Positions 41,704 to 50,891 are shown, counted from the stretch's first letter. The stretch: DNA of 64,000 nt from an uncultured Lachnospiraceae bacterium (GCA_949949005.1 CATLHM010000004.1:124001-188000), one strand, 5' to 3'. Numbers and translations are program-made. Notes: generated by a model from the letters alone, not told the origin.

Positions 41704-42282
41704 ATGAGCGTAAATGGAATTGGAAGTTATAATTATAGCAGCAATTATGTAGGGATGAATCGAACGGCACAGATGAGGAATAGGCAGAAACCCGCAATGG
41801 GGAATGTGGCAAACACCCAGACATCTAATATTACGCTTCACTATACAGGGCCGAATGGAGATAAGGCATTGACAGCAGTTGGGTTCCCGGATGGCACCAG
41901 TGCATCCGTCTACAAGGCAGATAATTATAATGCTGCTGATCCGGAATACAGGGTAAGGCATTGGGGAAAATCGGATGATTATACAGACACCAATGTAAGA
42001 ATCAATGATGTTGACCCGGAAAACGGCAGCTATCTTGAAATGCTTGCTTATGCTACATATAGCGATGTGCAGGGTTATACTTCTGATGCATTCGGCGATT
42101 TCCTGTCGGCTGCGGGTGGTGTGAATGGTGATATCACCTATGATGAAAACAGCGTTAATGTGAGAAAGAACTTTATGAATATGGTCAGGGATTTCATGCA
42201 GATGCAGTACGACAACAATAATCTTGCAGGATATCTGTCATTTAAAAAGTTCTACGACTATATGGCAGACGGACGGAATTAG
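41704..42282 (+). CDS. unknown paralogous protein A
   Basis: A 192-residue protein with no signal peptide or membrane segment. It resembles the gene 58 bases downstream across its whole length: MSVNGIGS start, 'ASVYKADNYNAADPEYRVRHWGKSD', 'INDVDPENGSYLEMLAYATY' and the end 'NLAGYLSFKKFYDYM'. Start ATG 41704, nine bases after GGAGG; the open frame extends further but the palindromic repeat lies in it. I do not recognise the family. The hydrophilic, Asn-rich start resembles flagellar/injected-type export substrates, but no secretion genes are adjacent. AT-richer than neighbours. Confidence 0.7.
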   Translation: MSVNGIGSYNYSSNYVGMNRTAQMRNRQKPAMGNVANTQTSNITLHYTGPNGDKALTAVGFPDGTSASVYKADNYNAADPEYRVRHWGKSDDYTDTNVRINDVDPENGSYLEMLAYATYSDVQGYTSDAFGDFLSAAGGVNGDITYDENSVNVRKNFMNMVRDFMQMQYDNNNLAGYLSFKKFYDYMADGRN

Positions 42283-42339
42283 GAAAAGTATTGAATGACA
42301 GAGGGGTTGACATAACAAATGAATGGAGGATTAAAGAAA

Positions 42340-42921
42340 ATGAATGTAAATGGAATAGAGGCAGCAGGATATCCGGCAGCAGGGTATGAGAGGAGAAGGA
42401 CGGAAAGGAATGTGGCAGGAAGGAATTTTGCAGAACAGGTAGCGAATACGGCACAGGCAACAGCCACCCTGCATGGCACTGATGAAGGTTCAGGGGATAT
42501 TGCAATCAGCTCATGGGCGGATGTTGTGAGCGGTTCATCTATTTCCGTCTATAAGACACAGGACTTTGATGCGGCGAATCCCGTGTATAAGGTCAAGACA
42601 TGGGATAAATCGGGGAACATGACGGAGCAGATGGTGGATGTGTCAAAGGTAGACCCGGAGAACTGCGATACGGCAGAAATGTATACGTACACAGCTCATA
42701 TGAAAGAAAGCGGGAAGGGCAGTTTTGAGGATACGGTGCTGAAAGCCACAGTCGCAAAAGCCGTGAAGAACGCGGAGCAGAGAAGTGCGGGCTCATGGAG
42801 CTTTTCGGAAAAGACGGATTGGGTAAAAATTGTAAATGATATCATGCAGTCAGAGTACCAACATGGGGATTTGAAAGGCTACATGGAGTGGAAGAAGTTC
42901 TTGGGATTTTTAGAGAAATAG
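42340..42921 (+). CDS. unknown paralogous protein B
   Basis: A 193-residue paralogue of protein A, starting MNVNGIEAAGYPA after GGAGG. Shared blocks: 'SVYKTQDFDAANPVYKVKTWDKSGN', 'DVSKVDPENCDTAEMYTYTAH' and 'DLKGYMEWKKFLGFLEK'. The N-terminal 40 residues differ, so the pair arose by duplication and diverged there. No membrane segment or catalytic motif is visible. The tandem pair without other partners suggests a small two-protein unit; function unknown. Its downstream gap to 43190 contains a short open frame 'SIGLGILSVVLGIAAFIEKG' with no start codon, possibly a decayed membrane-protein tail. Confidence 0.7.
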   Translation: MNVNGIEAAGYPAAGYERRRTERNVAGRNFAEQVANTAQATATLHGTDEGSGDIAISSWADVVSGSSISVYKTQDFDAANPVYKVKTWDKSGNMTEQMVDVSKVDPENCDTAEMYTYTAHMKESGKGSFEDTVLKATVAKAVKNAEQRSAGSWSFSEKTDWVKIVNDIMQSEYQHGDLKGYMEWKKFLGFLEK

Positions 42922-43190
42922 ACTTTTCTTGTTCCCTATCAGTGTGAGGAGGCGGTTGAGGTGGGGATCCATGAGCTGGTAAAATGTAGAATCTTTTTCC
43001 TATCCAATCCCTCCTGACCTGGTGTCGTAGCTTACCTCTGTTTTGGCGGGATAGCAAGGGTGTAGTTTTTTGCCAAACACAGATTGTGTATCAATAGGTC
43101 TTGGTATTCTCTCAGTTGTCTTGGGCATAGCCGCATTTATAGAAAAAGGATTAAGAAAAATATCCTGTACAATGTCAGTGAATTAGATCC

Positions 43191-43850
43191 TTACAGTTTC
43201 GTTTTAGCATCAAGAAAATCTTTTACTTCCAGTAAGCTGTCAAATTTTTGGTAGTACAATTGCCGGATTTCTTCGTCCGGAGCGATCAGATCCGGCACCA
43301 TAAGAGGCTTCATTCCTGCGGCATGAGCCGACCGGATTCCGTTTGGAGAATCCTCAACGGCAAAGCAGTCGGCCGGGGCAGCATCCAAAAGCTCACAGGC
43401 TTTGAGATAAATTTCGGGATGGGGTTTGCTGTGGGAAACCATATCCCCGCATACCAAAATATCAAAATATTTCAAAAGCCCAATTTTTTTCATTTCACTG
43501 CGCACCACCGCCTCTCTGGTGGAGGAGGCCAGCCCGATACGGAAGTCATTTTTCTTTAAAAAATCGAATAGTTCATAGACACCGGGTTTTACCGGAAGAA
43601 GTCCTGCTTCCACCTGGGCATGAAAAATTTCGGAGGCCCGGCTGCGGAGCGGTTCATAGGGGAAGTCCTCTCCGTAAACCCTCAGAAAAAGGGCTTTTGT
43701 TTCAGGAGCCGTGATCCCGATGCATTGCAGCAGGGTGCTCTCAATGTTTTGGATGCCTTCCTGCAGGGCAATCTCTTTCCAGATTTTCAGGATCAGAGCT
43801 TCCGAATCAATGAGCACTCCATCCATATCGAATACAATATTTTTAATCAT
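43191..43850 (-). CDS. HAD-superfamily hydrolase, phosphoglucomutase-like subclass
   Basis: A 219-residue HAD phosphatase/mutase. Motif I FDMDGVLID (nucleophile Asp), motif II LASST, motif III Lys in SKPHP and motif IV AVEDSPNGIRSA are all in order. This is the subclass with a small alpha-helical cap (beta-phosphoglucomutase or 2-deoxyglucose-6-phosphatase-like). Substrate cannot be fixed from sequence. It stands alone between unknown and PHP genes. Start ATG 43850 after AGGAAAGAG. Confidence 0.85.
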   Translation of the reverse strand: MIKNIVFDMDGVLIDSEALILKIWKEIALQEGIQNIESTLLQCIGITAPETKALFLRVYGEDFPYEPLRSRASEIFHAQVEAGLLPVKPGVYELFDFLKKNDFRIGLASSTREAVVRSEMKKIGLLKYFDILVCGDMVSHSKPHPEIYLKACELLDAAPADCFAVEDSPNGIRSAHAAGMKPLMVPDLIAPDEEIRQLYYQKFDSLLEVKDFLDAKTKL

Positions 43851-43883
43851 TTCTCTCTTTCCTTGATGGTGGTGAAATCTCTT

Positions 43884-43990
43884 TTATATGGCAAGGGGAT
43901 TAAACAGATTGGGCTCAGGTATCGTTTCTCCGTCTTCCAATGCAGTTTCAATCCACTCAGAAATAATGACTTCTGCATAGTATTTGCCAT
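43884..43990 (-). pseudogene. decayed HicB-like antitoxin fragment
   Basis: On the minus strand ATG at 43990 follows AAAGGAGAAACAA, but the start frame diverges after about four codons; one base out, the sequence reads YYAEVIISEWIETALEDGETIPEPNL, close to the C-terminal helix of HicB-type antitoxins (…W…ALEDGExIPEP). The total length (107) is not a multiple of three, so a frameshift and N-terminal deletion are likely. Resemblance is to a short motif only. Confidence 0.35.
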
Positions 43991-44102
43991 TTGTTTCTCC
44001 TTTATTTCTTTATATTATACCAGAGTATTTCCTCTTTTACTATTTTCTTTTTTAGTTTATAATTGAAAAATAGTGAAACGAAAGGAAGGGCTGAGATACG
44101 AT

Positions 44103-44849
44103 ATGACAAGAGAAGATTATCCTTATTTATATGAGACACATATGCACACCTGTGAGAGCAGTGCCTGTGCCCACAATACCGGAAAAGAGATGGCCCAGGC
44201 CGCCAAGGACAGGGGATACACGGGAATCATTATCACTGACCATAACTGGTATGGCAACAATTGTATTGACTCCTCCCTTCCCTGGAAGGAATGGATAGGA
44301 CAGTTTTGTAAGGGTTATGAACATGCAAAGGAGGAAGGGGATCGGATCGGGCTGGATGTGTTTTTTGGTTACGAATCCGGCTATCGCGGACCGGAGTTCC
44401 TGGTTTATGGGGTTGACAAGGCCTGGCTGATTGCCCACCCTGAGATCAAGGATGCCTCTGCCAGGGAACAGTACTGCCTGATCCATGAGGCAGGGGGGAT
44501 GGTGATCCAGGCCCATCCTTTTCGGGTGGCAGACTATATGGAGCAGTTTGGCCAGTTCCCGGAAGATGTGGACGGAGTGGAGGGAATCAACGGCGCCCAT
44601 TCCTCCCCCTTAAGTTTCTGCCACAATCATCCGGAGTTTGACATACAGGCCATAGCCTACGCGGCGGAAAACCACCTGCCGCTGACTGCCGGTTCGGATA
44701 TTCATATGAAGGAGCTCTTAGGATGCGGCATGGCATTTAAGAGAAGGCTGAAGTCTGTTCAGGACTTTCAACAGGCTGTGCTGGGAGGGGAGGATTATCT
44801 GCTCACAGACGGTGTCCGCTGGTATGACAGGGCGGGAAAGCTTCTATAA
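44103..44849 (+). CDS. PHP-domain metal-dependent phosphoesterase
   Basis: A 248-residue PHP protein: YETHMHTCESSACAHN with metal-binding His13 and His15, IITDHNWYG, 'FFGYESGYRG', QAHPFRVADY and TAGSDIHMKE place the metal ligands in the standard order. PHP proteins hydrolyse phosphate esters (for instance histidinol phosphate or nucleotides), but the substrate is open. Start ATG 44103; the frame reaches GTG 44073 through the ribosome site region. No neighbour suggests a pathway. Confidence 0.82.
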   Translation: MTREDYPYLYETHMHTCESSACAHNTGKEMAQAAKDRGYTGIIITDHNWYGNNCIDSSLPWKEWIGQFCKGYEHAKEEGDRIGLDVFFGYESGYRGPEFLVYGVDKAWLIAHPEIKDASAREQYCLIHEAGGMVIQAHPFRVADYMEQFGQFPEDVDGVEGINGAHSSPLSFCHNHPEFDIQAIAYAAENHLPLTAGSDIHMKELLGCGMAFKRRLKSVQDFQQAVLGGEDYLLTDGVRWYDRAGKLL

Positions 44850-44890
44850 AAAAGAAAATTCTGGGAAATATATTATTAGGAGGGATCGAG

Positions 44891-46294
44891 GTGGAGAATC
44901 GTTTTGATGTGATCATCATTGGCGCAGGCCCGGGAGGGATTTTCTGTGCCTATGAATTATTGGATAAAAAAAAGGATCTGAAGGTACTTTTGCTTGAAAA
45001 GGGGCGTTCCATTGAAAAGAGGCAGTGCCCTAAGAGGGTTACCAACCAGTGTGTGGGCTGTAAGCCCTGTTCCATCACCACAGGATTTGCAGGGGCAGGG
45101 GCTTTTTCTGACGGAAAGCTTTCCCTGTCCCCGGATGTGGGAGGAAACCTGCCGTCGATCCTGGGGTATGATAAGACTCAGGAGCTGATTGGGGAGTCTG
45201 ACAGCATTTACCTGAAATTTGGTGCGGACACCAAAGTCTACGGTGTGGATAAACAGGCACAAATCCGGGAAACCAGATTAAAGGCGATCAACGCCAACTT
45301 AAAGCTGGTGGAGTGCCCGATCCGACATCTGGGAACCGAGGAAGGGTACAAGATTTACGAAAAGCTTCAGCGCCATCTAAAGCAGCAGGGGGCAGAACTG
45401 GTCTTTAACACCATGGTGGAAAATATCCTGGTGGAGGATGGCCGGGCTGTGGGCGTCCAGACAGATAAGGGAGAAATCTTTTACGGAAAAGAGATTATCT
45501 CGGCCGTAGGGCGGGAAGGCGCCGACTGGTTCAGGGAAAAATGTGAGGAGATCGGGATTGAGACCATGCCTGGGACAGTGGATATCGGTGTGCGGGTGGA
45601 GGTCAGGGACGAGGTTATGCAGTTCCTCAACGAAAACCTCTATGAGGCCAAGCTGATCTACCATACCCCTACCTTTGACGATAAGGTGAGAACCTTCTGC
45701 ACCAATCCCTCCGGGGAGGTGGCTACGGAGTACTATGAGGGAGGGCTGGCGGTGGTGAACGGCCATGCCTACAAATCCCGGGACTTTAAGACAGACAATA
45801 CCAACTTTGCCATCCTGGTAAGCAAGAATTTTACCAAGCCTTTTAAGACCCCTATTGAATATGGAAAGCATATAGCCCGGCTTTCCAACATGCTCTGTGG
45901 CGGGAAGATACTGGTGCAGACCTTCGGGGATTTCAAGAGGGGGAGAAGAACCACGGAAGAGCGCCTTAGCAGAAACAACCTGATACCCACCTTAAAGGAT
46001 GCGGTGCCGGGAGACCTATCCCTGGTATTCCCCCACCGAATTATGGTGGATATTGAGGAAATGCTGGTTGCGCTGGATAAGATCACGCCCGGGATTGCAG
46101 CGGACGAGACCCTTCTCTACGGCGTGGAGGTGAAATTCTACTCTAACAGAGTGATTGTAAATGGGGATTTTGAAACCAGCGTAAAAGGGCTTCGGGCAAT
46201 CGGCGACGGAGCCGGAGTGACCCGGGGGCTTCAACAGGCTTCCGCTAACGGTATCAGCGTGGCGAGAAGTATTTTGAGGGCGATGGAAGCATGA
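44891..46294 (+). CDS. FAD-dependent oxidoreductase (COG2509-type dehydrogenase)
   Basis: A 467-residue flavoprotein starting at GTG 44891 with AGGAGGG seven bases upstream. Dinucleotide-binding GAGPGGIFCAYEL (about 11-23) begins the protein; 'RVTNQCVGCKPCSITTGFAGAGAFSDGKLSLSP' and 'AVGREGADWF' are typical of uncharacterised FAD-dependent dehydrogenases related to the glucose-inhibited division/Rossmann family, with the C-terminal 'GDGAGVTRGLQQASANGISVARSIL' closing the FAD site. Electron partner and substrate unknown. The stop overlaps the next gene's start by four bases. Confidence 0.85.
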   Translation: MENRFDVIIIGAGPGGIFCAYELLDKKKDLKVLLLEKGRSIEKRQCPKRVTNQCVGCKPCSITTGFAGAGAFSDGKLSLSPDVGGNLPSILGYDKTQELIGESDSIYLKFGADTKVYGVDKQAQIRETRLKAINANLKLVECPIRHLGTEEGYKIYEKLQRHLKQQGAELVFNTMVENILVEDGRAVGVQTDKGEIFYGKEIISAVGREGADWFREKCEEIGIETMPGTVDIGVRVEVRDEVMQFLNENLYEAKLIYHTPTFDDKVRTFCTNPSGEVATEYYEGGLAVVNGHAYKSRDFKTDNTNFAILVSKNFTKPFKTPIEYGKHIARLSNMLCGGKILVQTFGDFKRGRRTTEERLSRNNLIPTLKDAVPGDLSLVFPHRIMVDIEEMLVALDKITPGIAADETLLYGVEVKFYSNRVIVNGDFETSVKGLRAIGDGAGVTRGLQQASANGISVARSILRAMEA

Positions 46295-47352
46295 GAGCTG
46301 TGAAAAAAAAGTGGATTCTGATTTTTTTGTGCGGCCTGGCCTTGCTGGCCCTGTCCGGCTGCGAAAAAAAGGAGGGGGAGGTAAAGCTGGTGCTGACCAC
46401 TGGCTTTAAGAAAGATGAGATCTTTCGGATTGAAACCATGTCCTGCACCCTGCCGGAGGTCATGGTTTATCTGACCAATACCCAGGATCAGTATGAGAGC
46501 GTTTACGGAGCGGAGATCTGGAAAACCAATTTAAACGGAGTGACGCTGGAAGAGAGTATCAAGGAGACGGTGCTTGCCCAGCTTGCCCAGATCAAGACCA
46601 TGAATCTTCTGGCCCAGCAGCAAGGGGTTTCTCTGGACGAGGCGGAGCTTGCCAGGGTCAGGGAGGCGGCCAAAACCTATTTCAGCTCCCTAAACGAGAC
46701 GGAGCAGGAGGCTATGCAGGTTACGGAGGAGGTCATCGGACAGCTCTATTCGGAGCTGGCCCTTGCCAATAAAGTATATGAGTATATTATTAAGGATATC
46801 AATCCTGAGATCAGTGACGATGAGGCCCGCAGTATTACCATACAGGATATTCTGATCAAAACCTATAGCCAGGACGGCACGGGCAAAAGAACCCGGTACG
46901 AGGAAAGCGCCAGGGAAGATGCCTATGAGCGCGCCAGTGAGATTTTGCTGCTGGCACGGGATGAGGATAATGATTTTGAGAGCCTGGTGGTTCAGTACAG
47001 TGAGGGGGAAAAAGGCACCTATTCCTTTGGAAAGGGAGAGGTGGAGGAAGATTTCGAAAATGCGGCCTTTAATCTGGAAACGGGAGAAATCAGCGGCATT
47101 GTGGAGACGGAAGAGGGCTTTCACGTCATTAAGTGCATCAGCACCTTCAACCGGGAGGAGACGGATGCCAACAAAATAAAGATCGTAGAGAAAAGAAGGG
47201 GAGAAGTTTTTGGCCAGGAATATGATGCCTTTGTGGATTCCCTGACCAGAACCCTGAACGAGGAGCTTTGGGAATCCGTGGCCTTTTTAAAGGGAGATGA
47301 GATTGTCACCAAAGACTTTTTCGAGGTCTACCGTCAATATTTTGCAGAGTGA
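46291..47352 (+). CDS. PrsA/SurA-like foldase lipoprotein
   Basis: A 353-residue lipoprotein with signal MRAVKKKWILIFLCGLALLALSGC (Cys24). A SurA-N-like helical chaperone part covers about 45-180, and the parvulin-type region 'TIQDILIKT..., 'ARDEDNDFESLVVQYSEGEKGTYSFGKGEVEEDFENAAFNLETGEISGIVETEEGFHVIK' about 185-290 is a peptidyl-prolyl isomerase domain. It would assist folding of secreted proteins outside the membrane. Translationally coupled to the FAD gene (ATGA); that link is unusual and unexplained. Confidence 0.85.
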   Translation: MRAVKKKWILIFLCGLALLALSGCEKKEGEVKLVLTTGFKKDEIFRIETMSCTLPEVMVYLTNTQDQYESVYGAEIWKTNLNGVTLEESIKETVLAQLAQIKTMNLLAQQQGVSLDEAELARVREAAKTYFSSLNETEQEAMQVTEEVIGQLYSELALANKVYEYIIKDINPEISDDEARSITIQDILIKTYSQDGTGKRTRYEESAREDAYERASEILLLARDEDNDFESLVVQYSEGEKGTYSFGKGEVEEDFENAAFNLETGEISGIVETEEGFHVIKCISTFNREETDANKIKIVEKRRGEVFGQEYDAFVDSLTRTLNEELWESVAFLKGDEIVTKDFFEVYRQYFAE

Positions 47353-47460
47353 AAGTTTGGAAGCAGACTTTCAAACTCTTTATCGGCCCAGTATCACAGG
47401 CACAGCCTGGGATATGCAGAGGTATAAGGATAGGAAAGAAGCATTTTATAAAAATTTAAT

Positions 47461-47494
47461 AATCCCGCAAACCCGCATAAACACGGGATTTTTT
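47461..47494 (+). terminator. terminator after the foldase gene
   Basis: AATCCCG (47461-47467) pairs with CGGGATT (47484-47490), with an alternative inner CCCG/CGGG pairing, followed by TTTT. Confidence 0.75.
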
Positions 47495-47513
47495 GTGGAT
47501 TTGGACCAAATTG

Positions 47514-47584
47514 CTAGCACTCACTATTGATGAGTGCTAACTTTTTCTTGACTTTTAAATCAAAGGGAATTAAACTTAAGTTTA
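47514..47584 (+). promoter_or_regulatory. CIRCE element and htpG promoter
   Basis: CTAGCACTC (47514-47522), 9 bases, GAGTGCTAA (47532-47540): a CIRCE inverted repeat with one departure from TTAGCACTC-N9-GAGTGCTAA, the HrcA repressor site. Immediately downstream TTGACT (47548-47553), 17 bases, TAAACT (47571-47576); the -10 is inside a perfect palindrome TAAACTTAAGTTTA (47571-47584). HrcA control of htpG is predicted; in B. subtilis htpG lacks CIRCE. Confidence 0.85.
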
Positions 47585-47683
47585 GCTTAAGAAAAAAGGA
47601 GTAAGCCCGAGTCCTGCGGCGTCGCCCCGCAGGAAGGTTTACCTGCAATTAAAAATTATAGGAAAGAAGAAGGAGTGATCATC

Positions 47684-49927
47684 GTGGCAGAGAAGCACGG
47701 AAACTTATCTATCAACAGCGAAAACATATTTCCAATTATTAAGAAATGGTTATATTCCGACCATGACATTTTTTTCAGGGAACTGATTTCCAACGGATGC
47801 GACGCCATCACCAAGCTGAAAAAGCTGGATATGATGGGGGAATATTCCTTACCGGCAGACTTTAAGGGAAAAATTCAGGTACTGGTAAACCCGGAGGAGA
47901 AGACCCTTAAGTTTATCGATAACGGTGTGGGTATGACGGCGGATGAGGTGGAGGAGTACATTAACCAGATTGCCTTTTCCGGAGCAACGGATTTCATCGC
48001 CAAATATAAGGACAAGACCAACGAGGATCAGATCATCGGTCACTTTGGTCTGGGCTTTTATTCGGCGTTCATGGTGGCGGACGAGGTGCATATCGACACC
48101 CTTTCCTGGCAGCCGGATGCAAGTCCCGTACACTGGGAGTGTGACGGCGGCACGGAATTTGATATGAAGGAAGGGGAGAGGACTGAGGTAGGTACCACCG
48201 TAACCCTTTTTATCAACGAGGATGTGCTGGAGTTCTGTAACGAGTACAAGGCCAGAGAGGTCATCAAGAAATACTGTTCCTTTATGCCTATGGAAATTTA
48301 TCTTTCCAAGGAAAACACCACGGACACCCAGACTATTGACGCGGAGGAGAAGTTAGATACCGATACGGTGGTGGAGGAGATCAAGCCCGAGAAGGAAGAG
48401 GATAAATTAAGATATAAGATTATCAGACGTCCGGAGCTGTTAAATGAGACCACGCCTCTTTGGACCAAGCATCCCAACGACTGCACCAAGGAGGAATATC
48501 TGGAATTTTACCGCAAGGTATTCCAGGATTATAAGGAGCCCTTGTTCTGGATTCATTTGAACATGGATTATCCCTTCAATTTAAAGGGAATCCTTTACTT
48601 CCCCAAGATCAACATGGAGTATGAGTCCATTGAGGGTGTGATCAAGCTCTACAATAACCAGGTATTCATCGCGGACAATATCAAGGAGGTTATTCCGGAA
48701 TTTTTGATGCTCCTGAAGGGTGTGATCGACTGTCCTGACCTTCCGCTGAACGTGTCCAGAAGCGCGTTGCAGAACGACGGCTTTGTAAAGAAGATTTCCG
48801 ACTATATCAGCAAAAAGGTGGCGGATAAGCTCTCCGGCATGTGCAAGACGGAAAAGGAAGAGTACGACAAATATTGGGATGACATCAGCCCCTTCATCAA
48901 GTTCGGCTGCCTGAAGGATGACAAGTTCTGTGAGAAGATGACGGACTACATTCTCTTTAAGAACCTGGAGGGCAAGTACCTGACCCTTCCCGAGTGCCTT
49001 GAAGTGAATAAGAGCGACCCGGACGAAGTGGACGGGGAGGAAAAGAAGGACGCTGAGGAAAAGGCAGGTACTGAGACAGGCGCAGAGGATGCCACGGAAG
49101 AGGGTAAAGAGGAAAGCCCTGCCGCCGAGGTTGTGGATGCGGACGGCAACGTGGTAAGCGAAGGCGAGGCCGAAAATACTGCGGATACCGGGGATGCTTC
49201 GGAGGAAGAGAGTGAGGAAGAAAGCCCTGCCGCCGAGGTGGTAGACGCAGACGGCAACGTGGTAAGCGGAGAGGAAGACGAAGATTCTGAGGACGACGAA
49301 GAGGAAGAAAAGAAGGAAAAGGTGATCTACTATGTAACCGATGAGAAGCAGCAGAGCCAGTATATCCAGATGTTCAAGGCTGCCAAGATGGACGCCGTTA
49401 TCCTGACCCACAACATTGACCAGCCCTTTATCTCCCAGTTGGAGTCCAAGAATGAGGGAATCAAGTTTCAGAGAATCGATGCCGATTTGACAGACACCTT
49501 CAAGGCCAAGACCAACAAGAAGACGGAGAAGGAGTTGGAGGCAGCGGCTGAGGCTGTGGGCAAGGTGATGAAGAAGGTTCTTAAGAAAGACAAGATCACC
49601 ATCAAGGTTGAAAAGCTTAAAAATAAGAAGATTTCCTCCATGATTACCCTTTCCGAGGAAAGCAGAAGAATGCAGGATATGATGAAGATGTACGCCATGC
49701 CTGGAATGGATATGGGCGGTATGGGGAAAGAGGGAGAAACCCTGATCCTGAACGCCAACCATCCGCTGGTGCAGTATGTGATGGAGCATACCGAGGGAAA
49801 GAATGTGAACATGATCTGCGAGCAGCTTTATGATCTGGCTCTGCTCCAGCATGCGCCCCTCGAGCCCGAGGCCATGACCAAGTTTGTAGCCAGAAGCAAT
49901 GATATTATGATGCTGCTGACGAAATAA
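47684..49927 (+). CDS. htpG: Hsp90 family chaperone HtpG with an acidic insert
   Basis: A 747-residue cytoplasmic ATP-dependent chaperone. N-terminal GHKL ATPase motifs are clear: FFRELISNGCDA (usually SNASDA), DNGVGMT and GHFGLGFYSAFMVAD. Standard bacterial HtpG is about 620 residues; this one has a roughly 110-residue acidic insert between the middle and C-terminal parts, containing two copies of ESPAAEVVDADGNVVS and long Glu/Asp runs, plus a shorter charged segment after the N domain. Start GTG 47684 with AAGGAG eight bases upstream. Under CIRCE control. Confidence 0.93.
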   Translation: MAEKHGNLSINSENIFPIIKKWLYSDHDIFFRELISNGCDAITKLKKLDMMGEYSLPADFKGKIQVLVNPEEKTLKFIDNGVGMTADEVEEYINQIAFSGATDFIAKYKDKTNEDQIIGHFGLGFYSAFMVADEVHIDTLSWQPDASPVHWECDGGTEFDMKEGERTEVGTTVTLFINEDVLEFCNEYKAREVIKKYCSFMPMEIYLSKENTTDTQTIDAEEKLDTDTVVEEIKPEKEEDKLRYKIIRRPELLNETTPLWTKHPNDCTKEEYLEFYRKVFQDYKEPLFWIHLNMDYPFNLKGILYFPKINMEYESIEGVIKLYNNQVFIADNIKEVIPEFLMLLKGVIDCPDLPLNVSRSALQNDGFVKKISDYISKKVADKLSGMCKTEKEEYDKYWDDISPFIKFGCLKDDKFCEKMTDYILFKNLEGKYLTLPECLEVNKSDPDEVDGEEKKDAEEKAGTETGAEDATEEGKEESPAAEVVDADGNVVSEGEAENTADTGDASEEESEEESPAAEVVDADGNVVSGEEDEDSEDDEEEEKKEKVIYYVTDEKQQSQYIQMFKAAKMDAVILTHNIDQPFISQLESKNEGIKFQRIDADLTDTFKAKTNKKTEKELEAAAEAVGKVMKKVLKKDKITIKVEKLKNKKISSMITLSEESRRMQDMMKMYAMPGMDMGGMGKEGETLILNANHPLVQYVMEHTEGKNVNMICEQLYDLALLQHAPLEPEAMTKFVARSNDIMMLLTK
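49013..49320 (+). repeat. acidic, internally repeated insert in htpG
   Basis: DNA of about 300 bases encoding an acidic, low-complexity segment; the 16-residue block ESPAAEVVDADGNVVS occurs twice, about 35 codons apart. Repeat copy number is a multiple of three bases, so length can vary in frame. Confidence 0.85.
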
Positions 49928-49970
49928 CAGAGAGTAGCTGCGCTTTCAAGAGCGTTTAATGAACGGAAAG

Positions 49971-50011
49971 AACCGCCCTGACACCAAAACCGGTATTGGG
50001 GCGGTTTTTTT
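49971..50011 (+). terminator. terminator after htpG
   Basis: AACCGCCC (49971-49978) pairs with GGGCGGTT (49999-50006), followed by five T. It lies between htpG and the convergent TetR gene. Confidence 0.85.
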
Positions 50012-50033
50012 GTGTACCTGGCGGAGCTGGCGT

Positions 50034-50594
50034 TCACAGGTTATTTTCGGCAGTGCCTGAGAACCACATCGGCCGCAGGAGTTTTACGATATTGCTGATC
50101 GTCTCCGTCAAAATTTCCGCAGTCAGGGACTGGTTGTTGATATAGGCATGGTAGCCGCCCTGGATGCAGTAGGAGAGCAGGATATTTTTTTCAGCGTCCT
50201 TTTCATACTCAGGATGCAGCCGGAAGATGGCTTTTTTCAGCTCAAATTCCAGCTTGTCTGCCAGTCTGCTCCGCTCCTTGCCGGAAAAAAGGGTATTGAT
50301 AATGGAAATGTGGGACATGAAGGCAAGGCACAGCTCTCTGGTGAAAATATCAGGGTTTTTCATGGAGACCTCATGGGTGAGGGAGATACCCTGCAGCATG
50401 GAGAGGATGGTCTCCGTTTCCAGGGCGTCGGAGAGCTGGTAAATATCCTCATAATGGGAGTAAAAGGTAGACTTGTTGATGCAGGCCAGGGCGCAGAGCT
50501 CCCGAACGGAAATCTTTTCCAGGGGCTTTTTTGAGCGTAGCTCCATGAAAGCGTTCTTGATGGCTTTTTCTGTTTTTTCAATTCTCAGATCCAT
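50034..50594 (-). CDS. TetR-family transcriptional regulator
   Basis: A 186-residue regulator. Helix-turn-helix: 'EKISVRELCALACINKSTFYSHYEDIYQLSDAL' (about 27-60), as in the AcrR/TetR family; a helical effector domain follows. Start ATG 50594 behind GGAGGTCTGCT. Its gene is divergent from glgB with a 297-base gap. Regulated target is unknown; glgB is the only nearby candidate. Confidence 0.9.
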   Translation of the reverse strand: MDLRIEKTEKAIKNAFMELRSKKPLEKISVRELCALACINKSTFYSHYEDIYQLSDALETETILSMLQGISLTHEVSMKNPDIFTRELCLAFMSHISIINTLFSGKERSRLADKLEFELKKAIFRLHPEYEKDAEKNILLSYCIQGGYHAYINNQSLTAEILTETISNIVKLLRPMWFSGTAENNL

Positions 50595-50636
50595 AGCAGA
50601 CCTCCCTGATGTTTGGATAAGTAATTGATTTTTCCT

Positions 50637-50665
50637 TTGACGTTTTTGGAGAATAAAGATATTAT
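50637..50665 (+). promoter_or_regulatory. putative promoter upstream of glgB
   Basis: TTGACG at 50637-50642, 17 bases, TATTAT at 50660-50665. It faces glgB across a roughly 230-base leader; no other plus-strand gene is present. Confidence 0.55.
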
Positions 50666-50891
50666 ACTTCTATAAAGGGGGAACGGCAAGCGGATAAGGG
50701 GAAGGGAGGATTTGAGGAAAATGCAAGAGAGCTTCTTCTCTGTTACCGGATGACGTTAAAGGACATTCCATAGAAAAAGTTGGTTAACCGCCGATTGTCC
50801 ATAAATGTCGGTGGACAATGCCGCTTCTTAAAGATAAGATGGGGATAACAAATAAAACAACTACTGTCTATTATCTTTAAGGAGGGTGCGT

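Noticed and set aside
48581-49852. A 423-residue minus-strand open frame
   Set aside because: Antisense shadow of the low-complexity htpG coding sequence.
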